This document shows, piece by piece, positions 1-6,647 of a DNA stretch of 27,035 bases. This DNA comes from Clostridia bacterium. GTDB taxonomy: Bacteria > Bacillota > Clostridia > Peptostreptococcales > Anaerovoracaceae. A model generated the notes under the pieces. The model did no database searches, was not told where the DNA came from, and saw only the letters and a program-made list of their open reading frames with translations. Every line of letters starts with the position of its first letter. Positions within the stretch are counted from its first letter, which is position 1. The stretch covers positions 1 through 27,035 of the forward strand of contig CAAEEA010000005.1 in NCBI GenBank assembly GCA_900754795.1, given 5' to 3'. The position numbers and the translations under genes are program-made.

Positions 1-318
1 CTTTGGCAACCGTTTTAATGGTATCACTTGACCTTTTTCTTTTTCACGAATTTGGTCTCACATCATTGACTAATGTACAGGCTGAAGAAAGTGACTTTCT
101 TTTGTAGCTTGACTCATATTTCAAAAGCGAGTATAATAAAGTGTCCAACGAATAAGTGGCATTTCTTGAGCGAGGATAAAAGCTTCTACACCATTTACAC
201 CAATTTACACTCCAATCCACCGAAAAACAGCACGAATTTATAGGGATATAGCGATTCAGGAAGAAACCCCGTTTAGACCTGTTATGAGATATGAGGAGGT
301 TTAGGAGAGATTGAAAAG
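1..318. other. AT-rich gene-free leader before the tRNA-binding gene
   Basis: No convincing gene is seen here. By my count the first 240 bases are about 37% G+C, against roughly half in the coding sequence that follows. The stretch holds a strong plus-strand promoter (109-137). It also holds a three-fold imperfect 10-bp repeat of the type ACACCAATTT at about 188-215, and a purine-rich double ribosome-binding region (AGGAGGT at 294-300, AGGAGAG at 303-309). The composition change could mean the end of a mobile element or a recently acquired leader, but no transposase domain or terminal repeat is recognisable. Confidence 0.5.
109..137 (+). promoter_or_regulatory. Sigma-A promoter for the tRNA-binding gene
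   Basis: A -35 box TTGACT (109-114) is followed by a 17-base spacer and a -10 box TATAAT (132-137). A start near 144 would give a leader of about 175 bases before the coding start at 319. That is long enough for regulation, although no known riboswitch or T-box element is visible in it. Confidence 0.7.
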
Positions 319-768
319 ATGGTTGCTTTCGTCCCGACAATGAAGCCTCAGGGAGGAGAGGAAAAAGCCTCCGCTCCCAAGATCAGAAAGCCTGATTTTT
401 CAAAAGTGACTATTGAGCCTCTGTTTGAAGATATGGTGGATTTTGAGACATTTTCAAAATCAGATTTTCGAGTTGTAAAGGTTAAAGCCTGCGAAGCTGT
501 TCCAAAGAGCAAGAAGCTGCTGCGCTTCACTCTCGACGACGGCACGGGTAATGACCGCACTATCCTCAGCGGCATTCACGCCTATTACGAACCGGAAGAA
601 CTGATAGGCAAGAATCTCATAGCCATCACCAATCTTACCCCGCGCAAGATGATGGGCGTTGACTCATGCGGTATGCTGCTTTCGGCACTCTACAGCGAGG
701 ACGGAGAAGAAAGGCTCAATCTGCTGATGGTAGATGATTTCATTCCGGCCGGGGCAAAACTTTATTAA
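319..768 (+). CDS. Stand-alone tRNA-binding domain protein (MetRS C-terminal / EMAPII type)
   Basis: The 149-residue protein has a charged, low-complexity stretch (about 1-40) and then one OB-fold tRNA-binding domain (about 43-149). Visible motifs include DFRVVKVKACEAVPKSKKLL, TILSGI, NLTPRKMMGVDSCGML and the terminal IPAGAKLY. This matches the C-terminal appendix of bacterial methionyl-tRNA synthetase (MetG beta) and the CsaA/Arc1p group, which bind tRNA without catalysis. The catalytic part of MetRS (about 500 residues) is absent upstream. The start is set by AGGAGAG at 303-309 and the ATG at 319; an in-frame TGA lies at 292-294. It is either a genuine separate tRNA-binding subunit or the 3' end of a broken metG. 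The codons just before the ATG (G-E-I-E-K) also read like linker sequence. It ends in its own terminator. Confidence 0.8.
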   Translation: MVAFVPTMKPQGGEEKASAPKIRKPDFSKVTIEPLFEDMVDFETFSKSDFRVVKVKACEAVPKSKKLLRFTLDDGTGNDRTILSGIHAYYEPEELIGKNLIAITNLTPRKMMGVDSCGMLLSALYSEDGEERLNLLMVDDFIPAGAKLY

Positions 769-776
769 AAAACAAG

Positions 777-810
777 GGAGATTCCCTCTGCGGGAAGCTC
801 CTTTATTTTA
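777..810 (+). terminator. Rho-independent terminator after the tRNA-binding gene
   Basis: The hairpin has arms GGAG-A-TTCCC (777-786) and GGGAA-G-CTCC (792-801), with one internal A/G mismatch and a five-base loop. The T-rich run TTTATTTTA follows. It separates the gene at 319 from the WYL regulator at 862. Confidence 0.7.
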
Positions 811-861
811 CAAAAAACGCGGCGTCCGTTCACGGTCCGTATTTCGAGGAAAGGTGATAAA

Positions 862-1851
862 ATGGCTGTTTCCAGCACAAAACTGAAAACACTTGAACTT
901 TTGAAGATTCTTATGGAAAAAACTGATGAGGATCACATCATGTCCGCCGCGGATCTCATCAGAGAACTGGAAAAGCTCGGGTTTTCGGCTGACAGAAAGA
1001 GCATATATAACGACATAGAGACGTTTATACAGTTCGGCGCAGACATAGAGCAGGTGATCGGCGGTCCCAAGCAGGGATATTATGTGAGTTCAAGAAATTT
1101 TGAACTGCCGGAAGTAAAGCTGCTTGTAGACGCGGTTCAGTCTTCAAAGTTTATATCTGTCAGAAAATCCAGAGATCTTATCGGCAAAATAGAGAAGCTG
1201 GTCAGTGAAAATCAGGCGAAACAGCTGCAAAGAAACGTATTTATCGTAAACCGCAACAAGACGGGCAACGAGACGGTATACTATAACGTTGACCAGATAC
1301 ACCTCGCCATTTATTCGGACCGGCAGATAAGATTCCAATACAGCGAGTGGGATCTGAACAAAAAACTTGTTCCAAAAAAAGACGGACGGTTTTATGTGGT
1401 GAGTCCATGGGCTCTCGCCTGGGAAGACGAAAACTATTACCTCATAGCCTATGAGGAAGAGACTGGCAAGATCAAGCACTATCGGGTGGACAAGATGAGA
1501 AACACCTCAGTGACCGAAGATAAAAGGCTTGGAGAAGAGCAGTTCAGAGATTTTGACCTCGCGGCTTATACGAGAAAAACCTTCGGCATGTACGGAGGCA
1601 GAGACGAGAAGATAACTCTGCTGTGCGGAAACAGCGCCATAGGTATTATGATCGACCGCTTCGGAAGGGACGTGACGGTAATACCGCGGGGCAAAGAACA
1701 CTTTCTTATCAAAGTCACCGTATCCGTAAGTCCGCAGTTTTTCGGATGGATAGCTTCCCTGGGCGGAGATGTCCTCGTAGAAGAGCCGGCAGAGGTCAAA
1801 GAAGAATACAGAGAGTTTCTGAATAACATAATATCAAAAATGTCCCTCTGA
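862..1851 (+). CDS. WYL-domain transcriptional regulator (YafY/DeoR-like)
   Basis: The 329-residue protein has an N-terminal winged helix-turn-helix (about 5-75; core SAADLIRELEKLGFSADRK then SIYNDIETF). A central WYL domain (about 140-215) contains VSPWALAWEDENYYLIAYEEE and HYRVDKM. The C-terminal WCX-like extension (about 245-325) ends the protein. WYL proteins of this architecture are DNA-binding regulators whose WYL domain senses a ligand, often a nucleic-acid or nucleotide species. The target here is unknown. The start is the ATG after GAGGAAAGGTG with good spacing. The gene stands alone between two terminators, so it is probably transcribed on its own. Its stop codon lies inside the terminator hairpin shared with the convergent lysA gene. 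Confidence 0.88.
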   Translation: MAVSSTKLKTLELLKILMEKTDEDHIMSAADLIRELEKLGFSADRKSIYNDIETFIQFGADIEQVIGGPKQGYYVSSRNFELPEVKLLVDAVQSSKFISVRKSRDLIGKIEKLVSENQAKQLQRNVFIVNRNKTGNETVYYNVDQIHLAIYSDRQIRFQYSEWDLNKKLVPKKDGRFYVVSPWALAWEDENYYLIAYEEETGKIKHYRVDKMRNTSVTEDKRLGEEQFRDFDLAAYTRKTFGMYGGRDEKITLLCGNSAIGIMIDRFGRDVTVIPRGKEHFLIKVTVSVSPQFFGWIASLGGDVLVEEPAEVKEEYREFLNNIISKMSL

Positions 1852-1870
1852 GACGAGAGGGACATTTTTT
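1837..1870. terminator. Bidirectional terminator between the WYL gene and lysA
   Basis: A perfect stem pairs AAAATGTCCCTCT (1837-1849) with AGAGGGACATTTT (1856-1868) around a six-base loop. T-rich tails lie on both strands. The WYL stop TGA (1849-1851) is in the apex, and the lysA stop begins at the very edge (1870-1872). Confidence 0.88.
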
Positions 1871-3168
1871 TACAGGTCATTTCTTACAATGTCTTCGAGT
1901 GTTTCTTTTTTCACCGCGATGTAACTTTCGCCGCCGCGCAGCATTACGGTGGCGGGCTTTTGCAGCCGGTTGTAATTGGAGGCCATAGAATAATGATACG
2001 CTCCCGTAGTGCAGACGGCGACTGTATCATAGCGGGTCACAGACGACGGGAACATCACATGTTCCTGTATAATGTCGCCTGATTCGCAGCATCTGCCTGC
2101 CAGAGTGACTTCAAAATCTTTTTTTTCATTCATTTTATTGGCTACAAAGCATGTATAAGGCGCCTTGTAGAGAGCGTATCTTGGACTGTCGGTCATGCCG
2201 CCGTCAATGGAGACATAGCTCTTGTATCCGGGTATCTGTTTTACGGTACCCACGGTATAGAGAGTCATACCGGCGTCGGCCACAACAGAGCGGCCCGGTT
2301 CCATGTGGATGTAAGGCATATCAAGGCTGAGCCTTTCACATGTTTCCTTAATTACAGCGGCTACCTGAGCCACTTTTTCCTCGATATCCAGATAAGGATC
2401 GCTTTCGAGATAGCGGACGCCGTAGCCGCCGCCCAGATCCAGCTCCCGGGTCACGAAACCGTGCTTGTCCCTCATCAGGGCGATGAATTCCAACATTACC
2501 GCGGCAGCTCTTTCAAAGACATCTTCAGCGAATACCTGTGAGCCGACATGGCAGTGGAAGCCCTGAAGATCTATATGAGGCATGTCCATGGTGAGGCAGG
2601 CTATTTCCTCGGCCTGACCCGTCTCGATTGCCGAACCGAACTTTGAGTCTACTTCGCCGGTGGAAATAGCGGCATAAGTGTGAGGGTCAATGCCCGGCGT
2701 GAGACGGAGCAGGACTTTTTGCCTTATACCGTGTTTTTCCGCTTCGCGCTCGATGACCCTGATTTCTTCAATGTTATCCGCGACAAAACAGCCGATGTTG
2801 TTGTCCATGGCGTAGGCGATATCCCAGTCGGTTTTGTTGTTGGAGTGAAAGTACGCCTTTGACAGGTCATAGCCCGCTCTGATGGCGGTGTAGATCTCGC
2901 CGGAAGATACGACGTCTATACCCATTTCCTCTTCGGACATTATTTCGTAAATACGCTTGAAGCAGTTGGCTTTCGAGGCATAGAGGACAGAGCCGCTGCT
3001 GCCGAAGCTTTTGCTGAAAGCTTTTTTGTATTTCCTGCAGTTTTCGCGTATTTTATCCTCGTCCATGAGGTATACGGGAGTCCCGTATCTGGCGGCAAGT
3101 TCTACAGTATCCTGTCCCGCGAATAACAGATGTCCTTCTTTCGATACAGAGATATTATCGCAAATCAT
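1870..3168 (-). CDS. lysA: Diaminopimelate decarboxylase
   Basis: This PLP-dependent fold-III decarboxylase (432 residues) converts meso-diaminopimelate to L-lysine and CO2. The PLP lysine is K66 in YASKAN. Other family motifs are GFHCHVGSQ, ELDLGGGYG, EPGRSVVADAG, CCESGD and the late TGAYHYSMASNYN, where the tyrosine belongs to the partner active site. I chose the ATG at 3168 because GAAAGGAAAAGG stands just before it. A longer TTG start at 3204 would overlap the upstream gene and has no ribosome binding site. It is the last gene of a four-gene minus-strand operon with spmA, spmB and an LD-carboxypeptidase. It is not among other lysine-biosynthesis genes, which suggests a salvage or catabolic role. 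The assignment to family is firm; exact substrate is inferred. Confidence 0.93.
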   Translation of the reverse strand: MICDNISVSKEGHLLFAGQDTVELAARYGTPVYLMDEDKIRENCRKYKKAFSKSFGSSGSVLYASKANCFKRIYEIMSEEEMGIDVVSSGEIYTAIRAGYDLSKAYFHSNNKTDWDIAYAMDNNIGCFVADNIEEIRVIEREAEKHGIRQKVLLRLTPGIDPHTYAAISTGEVDSKFGSAIETGQAEEIACLTMDMPHIDLQGFHCHVGSQVFAEDVFERAAAVMLEFIALMRDKHGFVTRELDLGGGYGVRYLESDPYLDIEEKVAQVAAVIKETCERLSLDMPYIHMEPGRSVVADAGMTLYTVGTVKQIPGYKSYVSIDGGMTDSPRYALYKAPYTCFVANKMNEKKDFEVTLAGRCCESGDIIQEHVMFPSSVTRYDTVAVCTTGAYHYSMASNYNRLQKPATVMLRGGESYIAVKKETLEDIVRNDL

Positions 3169-3187
3169 ATTCCTTTTCCTTTCAGCT

Positions 3188-4108
3188 TTATCTGCAGATT
3201 TCAAATCTGAGAGTCCCGTTCTCAGTGTCCATGGAACAATTCGTGCCGAAAGGAACAGTAATAATCTTTTCTCCGTGACCTGACTGGAGATCGTACATGA
3301 CCGGCGCGCTGACGTCGGCCAGAATCTCGCTGATGCAATCTATCACTGTGTATTCCGGCATATCGCTGTTTGTGATATCTGTGAACTGCCCAAGAAGAAT
3401 TCCCGCGCAGTCTTTGAATTTGCCGGCGTTTTTAAGATGGTACATCCATTTTTCTATTTTTGTTATGGACTCGGAAACTTCTTCGATGAAAACTATCTTG
3501 CCTTTGGAGTCCATTTCGTAAGGGGTTCCCATGGCGGCGGATATCAGAGAAAGATTTCCTCCGATAACAGGACCCGCAGCCTTTCCCTCTTTCATGACTT
3601 TGACCGGTATGCCGGCCGGATTAACAAAGTCATAGTGATCTTCTCCGCAGAGAGCCGAGAAGAAAGCCGCGGAGGTCTCTTCGTCAAATTTGTCGACGAT
3701 ATTTGAAGATACCATGGGGCCGTGGAAAGTTACAAGACCGGCTTTCTGATTGAAATACATGTGCATTGAAGTTATGTCGCTGTAACCCACGAAGATCTTT
3801 GGATTATTCCTGACGATATCAAGATCTATGTATTCCATACAGCGAGAACCGCCGTCGCCGCCCCTTACGCAGAAGATAGCGTCGACCTCCGGATCGGCAA
3901 ACATCCTGTTGATCCACATGCCTCTTTCTCTGCCGCTTCCGGCCATGTAGCCGCCGTGATTGTGGGTGAGGTTATCCGCGGCTTTTACTTTGTATCCTAA
4001 CGATTCGAGGGCGCTTACGCACTGAGCTTTTCTTTCTTCTGTGATTGGAGAAGAAGGACAGATAATGCCGACAGTGTCGCCCCTGTTTAATTTTTTAGGG
4101 TAAATCAT
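3188..4108 (-). CDS. S66-family LD-carboxypeptidase (LdcA/MccF type)
   Basis: The 306-residue protein belongs to peptidase family S66, which cleaves the L,D bond between meso-DAP and D-Ala in muropeptide tetrapeptides (LdcA) or related acyl-amide bonds (MccF). Visible features are the N-terminal IICPSSPI, RGGDGGSR, the nucleophile Ser110 in the elbow VGYSDIT, Glu209/Glu210 in FIEEVSE, and His278 in SGHGE. These match the Ser-Glu-His triad. No signal peptide is seen, so it acts in the cytoplasm on recycled or imported peptides. GAGGAG sits five bases before the ATG. The gene lies 21 bases after spmB and ends 19 bases before the chosen lysA start. Release of D-Ala from DAP peptides next to a DAP decarboxylase is a coherent pair. 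Confidence 0.88.
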   Translation of the reverse strand: MIYPKKLNRGDTVGIICPSSPITEERKAQCVSALESLGYKVKAADNLTHNHGGYMAGSGRERGMWINRMFADPEVDAIFCVRGGDGGSRCMEYIDLDIVRNNPKIFVGYSDITSMHMYFNQKAGLVTFHGPMVSSNIVDKFDEETSAAFFSALCGEDHYDFVNPAGIPVKVMKEGKAAGPVIGGNLSLISAAMGTPYEMDSKGKIVFIEEVSESITKIEKWMYHLKNAGKFKDCAGILLGQFTDITNSDMPEYTVIDCISEILADVSAPVMYDLQSGHGEKIITVPFGTNCSMDTENGTLRFEICR

Positions 4109-4129
4109 TTTTCTCCTCTGAGTGTAAAA

Positions 4130-4666
4130 TTAGTACCACATGATGTTTACGATGAATATGGCGGCCAGGAATGAAGCCAGGTCTCCCAGCAGTCCGGCGG
4201 CTACGGAGTGTCTCGCGTTGCTTACGCCTACCGATCCAAAGTAAACGGCGATGATATAGAATGTAGTTTCAGTTGATCCCTGCGCTACGGAAGCAATACG
4301 TCCGATCTGGGACTGGGTGCCGTATTCGGCAAGCAGATCAGCCAGAAGACCTTCAGAAGCTCCGCCGGAGAAAGATCTCATGATACCCTGAGGCAGCACT
4401 TCTGACGGGCATCCGATCAGGCTGGTCACAGGTTCAAGGATGGCGCACAGCCAGTCCATGGCTCCCGAAGCTCTGAACATTCCGATGGCGCAGAGCATGG
4501 CTACCAGATAAGGGATAATCATAACAGCGGTTGAAAATCCGTCTTTGGCTCCTTCGGTGAACAGAGTGTAGACAGGGACCTTCTTGCATAACGCGTATAT
4601 ACCTACTAAAGCGATGACGATAGGAATAGCCCATATTGACAGAGCTTCCATTATTGTTGTAAACAT
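4130..4666 (-). CDS. spmB: SpmB-like nucleoside-recognition (Gate) domain membrane protein
   Basis: The 178-residue membrane protein has about five hydrophobic segments and SpmB/Gate-family signatures: TEGAKDGFSTAVMIIPYLVAM, GIMRSFSGGASEGLLADLL and VAQGSTETTFYIIAVYFGS. In Bacillus subtilis SpmA and SpmB are needed for spore core dehydration, but homologous pairs also occur in non-sporulating bacteria and their transport role is unproven. AGGAGGT precedes the ATG by five bases. It sits 21 bases after spmA and 21 bases before the LD-carboxypeptidase, inside the sigma-54 operon. That context suggests a role linked to peptide or amino-acid handling rather than only sporulation. Confidence 0.85.
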   Translation of the reverse strand: MFTTIMEALSIWAIPIVIALVGIYALCKKVPVYTLFTEGAKDGFSTAVMIIPYLVAMLCAIGMFRASGAMDWLCAILEPVTSLIGCPSEVLPQGIMRSFSGGASEGLLADLLAEYGTQSQIGRIASVAQGSTETTFYIIAVYFGSVGVSNARHSVAAGLLGDLASFLAAIFIVNIMWY

Positions 4667-4687
4667 GTTCTACCTCCTGACTCTGCC

Positions 4688-5383
4688 TTACTCAACTTTG
4701 CACACATAGCCTTCCGGCAGCACTATAGGAGAATCGCCCATGTAGTTTTCGTTGATTTCCAGCGTTCCGGCAGCTATTTCTTTTTCAATAACGTTTTCCC
4801 ATTTCCATCTCTTAGTCTTCTGGAACACCCATGTGAAGAAACATCCCACTACGGTGGAGCAGATGGTGGCGAGGATTACCGGGAGAAGAATCTCGGCGGC
4901 TCCCTCTGTCTGCACGGCGGCACGAAGGCCGAGAACAGTAACAGGAAGCAGGGTAACAGAAGTAGTACCGATGGCCAGCATCATGCACTGGGCGTTGGTA
5001 GCGACATTTTTGGTAGGGTTGAGAGTCTGAAGATCCTGTATCGCTTTCAGACCGAATGGAGTAGCGGCGTTGCCGATTCCCAGCATGTTGGATGCCATCC
5101 ACAGAACCATGGCTGACATGGCCGGATGATCTTTTGGAACATCAGGGAAAAGTCTCGTCATAAGAGGGGCGAGGGCTTTGGCGATGAGATCGCATACGCC
5201 CGCCTTTTCCATAACTTTCATGAGTCCGCAGAAAAAGGCCATGATTCCGATAAGTCCGATACAGATGTTGACTGCCTCGTCCGCGAAACTGAAGACGTTA
5301 TTCAGAACATCTTCCATGGTGCCGGTTACGGCGCCCGCGATAACGGCTATGACGCACAGTCCGACCCAGATATAATTCATCAT
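4688..5383 (-). CDS. spmA: SpmA-like nucleoside-recognition (Gate) domain membrane protein
   Basis: The 231-residue membrane protein starts YIWVGLCVIAVIAGAVTG and carries the SpmA/Gate signature NMLGIGNAATPFGLKAIQDL. The motif TNAQCMMLAIGTTSVTLLPV follows. It is somewhat longer than typical SpmA because of a hydrophilic C-terminal tail (about 190-231). The frame stays open far upstream, but AAGGAGG nine bases before the tandem ATG-ATG at 5383/5380 fixes the start. It is the first gene of the spmA-spmB-LD-carboxypeptidase-lysA operon and is preceded by a sigma-54 promoter (5451-5466). In Bacillus spmA is a sporulation gene; control by sigma-54 would be unusual. Confidence 0.86.
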   Translation of the reverse strand: MMNYIWVGLCVIAVIAGAVTGTMEDVLNNVFSFADEAVNICIGLIGIMAFFCGLMKVMEKAGVCDLIAKALAPLMTRLFPDVPKDHPAMSAMVLWMASNMLGIGNAATPFGLKAIQDLQTLNPTKNVATNAQCMMLAIGTTSVTLLPVTVLGLRAAVQTEGAAEILLPVILATICSTVVGCFFTWVFQKTKRWKWENVIEKEIAAGTLEINENYMGDSPIVLPEGYVCKVE

Positions 5384-5450
5384 AATATCGTTCCTCCTTT
5401 CGTTTGTTTTCTCAATAAACGATTGATGAATTTGAACAGAAAGATAAAGG

Positions 5451-5466
5451 AGCAAATTTTGTGCCA
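5451..5466 (-). promoter_or_regulatory. Sigma-54 (-24/-12) promoter of the spmAB-ldc-lysA operon
   Basis: Read on the minus strand, TGGCAC (5466-5461), five bases AAAAT, then TTGCT (5455-5451) gives an essentially perfect RpoN element. The invariant GG and GC are exactly 10 bases apart. Transcription would begin near 5440 and leave a leader of about 57 bases before spmA. Confidence 0.85.
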
Positions 5467-5651
5467 GAATAAGAATGATTTGAAAAAGACCAAAAACGCC
5501 TCTAAAGCCCGCTTTCGACACGATCAGAGGCAATGTGACGGCCTTTTGCGGCCGCCGCGTCGTTTCATTTATGGGATAAAAATCCCACGTTTGGGACAAA
5601 TCGCTTTTTCTTCCTTCCCGCGGCCGCGTAATTGCCCGGAAAATCGGGTGT

Positions 5652-5679
5652 TTGCAAGGCACATTTTTTGCAGTATAAT
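5652..5679 (+). promoter_or_regulatory. Sigma-A promoter of the membrane protein at 5707
   Basis: A -35 box TTGCAA (5652-5657), a 16-base spacer and a perfect -10 box TATAAT (5674-5679). The expected start is near 5686, only about 20 bases before the coding start. Confidence 0.7.
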
Positions 5680-5706
5680 AACATATATTGCTCAGGAGGA
5701 TCACTT

Positions 5707-6336
5707 ATGCGAAAATTAACTTACCATTACAGCGCAGTATCAAAGCAGACATGGTTTTACTCGGGCATTTTGTATCTGTTGCTGATGTCGATGGTTTACA
5801 TACTGGTGGTTGCATATAAAGTAGAGGGCTTTTACGAAGATCTTAATCTTACGGTTGCCCTGCTGGCAAATGTTGCGGGTATGGCGTTCTTTTATCTGCT
5901 GTCGCTGGGACACAACGTCTGCTTCAGCGAATACGACGAAGAAAAGATAATATACAAAAACCGTCTGCTCCGCAGGTCAAAGACTTTTTACTATAAAGAC
6001 GCTTCTGCCGTCATATTCGATAAATGGGGCATAAAATTTTACGCGGACGAGCAGGCGCTCATCAATAAGGAAAAACCGGACTTTTACGTGCCCTTTTTCA
6101 GAGACGGTAAGATAGAGGCGCTGCGGCTGAATTACTTTTTCAGGCTTATGAAAGACAGGGAAAAACAGCTTGCCGGAAAAGAAGATTTTAAAGTGTATAA
6201 GGCTTTTAAGATAGTACCCGGATACGGACGAAAATGGAAATTCCTTTCGTTCGCCTACGCGTGTCTTACTCTGCTTGTTATACTCAACTGCGCTCAGCCC
6301 CTGGCCGTGATCATGGGTCTGATCGCGGCTCACTGA
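5707..6336 (+). CDS. Uncharacterised membrane protein with PH-like central region
   Basis: The 209-residue protein is not recognised as a named family. Two hydrophobic segments lie near the N-terminus (about 17-38 and 45-67) and one near the C-terminus (about 182-205). The hydrophilic middle (about 73-175) is rich in beta-type strands and aromatic residues, with motifs such as SEYDEEKIIYKNRLLRRSKT and YYKDASAVIFDKWGIKFY. This layout resembles bacterial PH-domain (YcxB/DUF304-like) membrane proteins, but the match is only structural in flavour. AGGAGG (5694-5699) lies seven bases before the ATG. It is followed after 16 bases by the small membrane protein at 6353, so the two are probably co-transcribed. 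Confidence 0.65.
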   Translation: MRKLTYHYSAVSKQTWFYSGILYLLLMSMVYILVVAYKVEGFYEDLNLTVALLANVAGMAFFYLLSLGHNVCFSEYDEEKIIYKNRLLRRSKTFYYKDASAVIFDKWGIKFYADEQALINKEKPDFYVPFFRDGKIEALRLNYFFRLMKDREKQLAGKEDFKVYKAFKIVPGYGRKWKFLSFAYACLTLLVILNCAQPLAVIMGLIAAH

Positions 6337-6352
6337 ACAGGAGGTGTTTCAA

Positions 6353-6616
6353 CTGGACAAGTTAAAGATAATAATCGGGATAGGAATAATCATCGCTTCT
6401 TTTATATATATAATGAAGAACAAGGGGTCCATGCTCGACAATATGCTCCGAAAGACAAAAGAGGAGTACGAGAAACAGCAGGCAATCAAAGAAAAGGCCC
6501 GCGAGGTGGCGGACGGACAGGCCGACGCCTTTGATTCCATAGCGGGAGGAGTCAGGAACGCCGCCGGATCGGTAAAAGAAGAAGTTGACAGGAAGCTTGG
6601 AAAAACAGAAAAATAA
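6353..6616 (+). CDS. Small single-pass membrane protein with charged tail, probable CTG start
   Basis: The 87-residue product has one N-terminal hydrophobic segment (about residues 4-22, LKIIIGIGIIIASFIYI). A positively charged turn (KNKGS) and a long, highly charged, probably coiled-coil tail (KEEYEKQQAIKEKAREVADG) follow. Family and function are unknown. The start is odd: AGGAGG (6339-6344) is eight bases before a CTG codon at 6353, and no ATG lies there. The only other candidate is a GTG at 6344 that overlaps the ribosome binding site itself, so CTG fits best. It follows the membrane protein at 5707 and ends at a shared bidirectional terminator. Confidence 0.65.
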   Translation: MDKLKIIIGIGIIIASFIYIMKNKGSMLDNMLRKTKEEYEKQQAIKEKAREVADGQADAFDSIAGGVRNAAGSVKEEVDRKLGKTEK

Positions 6617-6620
6617 AAGC

Positions 6621-6647
6621 AAAAAGCCTCATTCAGAGGCTTTTTTT
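6621..6647. terminator. Bidirectional terminator between the small membrane protein and alr
   Basis: The stem pairs AAAAAGCCTC (6621-6630) with GAGGCTTTTT (6636-6645) around the loop ATTCA, with T-runs on both strands. The alr stop codon (6629-6631) lies at the base of the loop. Confidence 0.9.

Larger units (their letters stand above)
5384..5706. promoter_or_regulatory. Divergent control region with palindromes upstream of the sigma-54 promoter
   Basis: This 323-base gap between divergent genes holds the sigma-54 promoter for spmA and a sigma-A promoter for the gene at 5707. Between them are several symmetric elements. GCGGCCGC occurs twice (5548-5555 and 5620-5627). TGGGA-N6-TCCCA lies at 5572-5587, with a further TGGGA at 5592-5596. 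A GCCTCT/AGAGGC inverted repeat (5498-5503 and 5526-5531) is followed on the minus strand by T-runs. They lie roughly 60 to 190 bases upstream of the expected sigma-54 start, the usual place for enhancer-binding-protein sites. Which of them the activator binds is unknown. Confidence 0.6.

Noticed and set aside
147..162. TGGCAT followed by GAGC as a sigma-54 promoter
   Set aside because: GG-N10-GC spacing is met but the TT before GC is missing, and a strong sigma-A promoter already explains transcription.
140..165. GTGTCCAAC in the AT-rich leader as an IS3-type terminal repeat
   Set aside because: Only a short core resembles such ends; no matching inverted copy and no transposase are visible.
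44..340. Minus-strand open frame of 98 codons across the AT-rich start of the window
   Set aside because: It begins inside the tRNA-binding gene, has no ribosome binding site, shows odd composition without any known domain, and runs antisense through the strong promoter at 109-137.
5498..5531. Minus-strand hairpin plus T-runs as a riboswitch attenuator for spmA
   Set aside because: It lies upstream of the predicted sigma-54 start near 5440, so it would not be in that transcript, and no known aptamer is recognisable.
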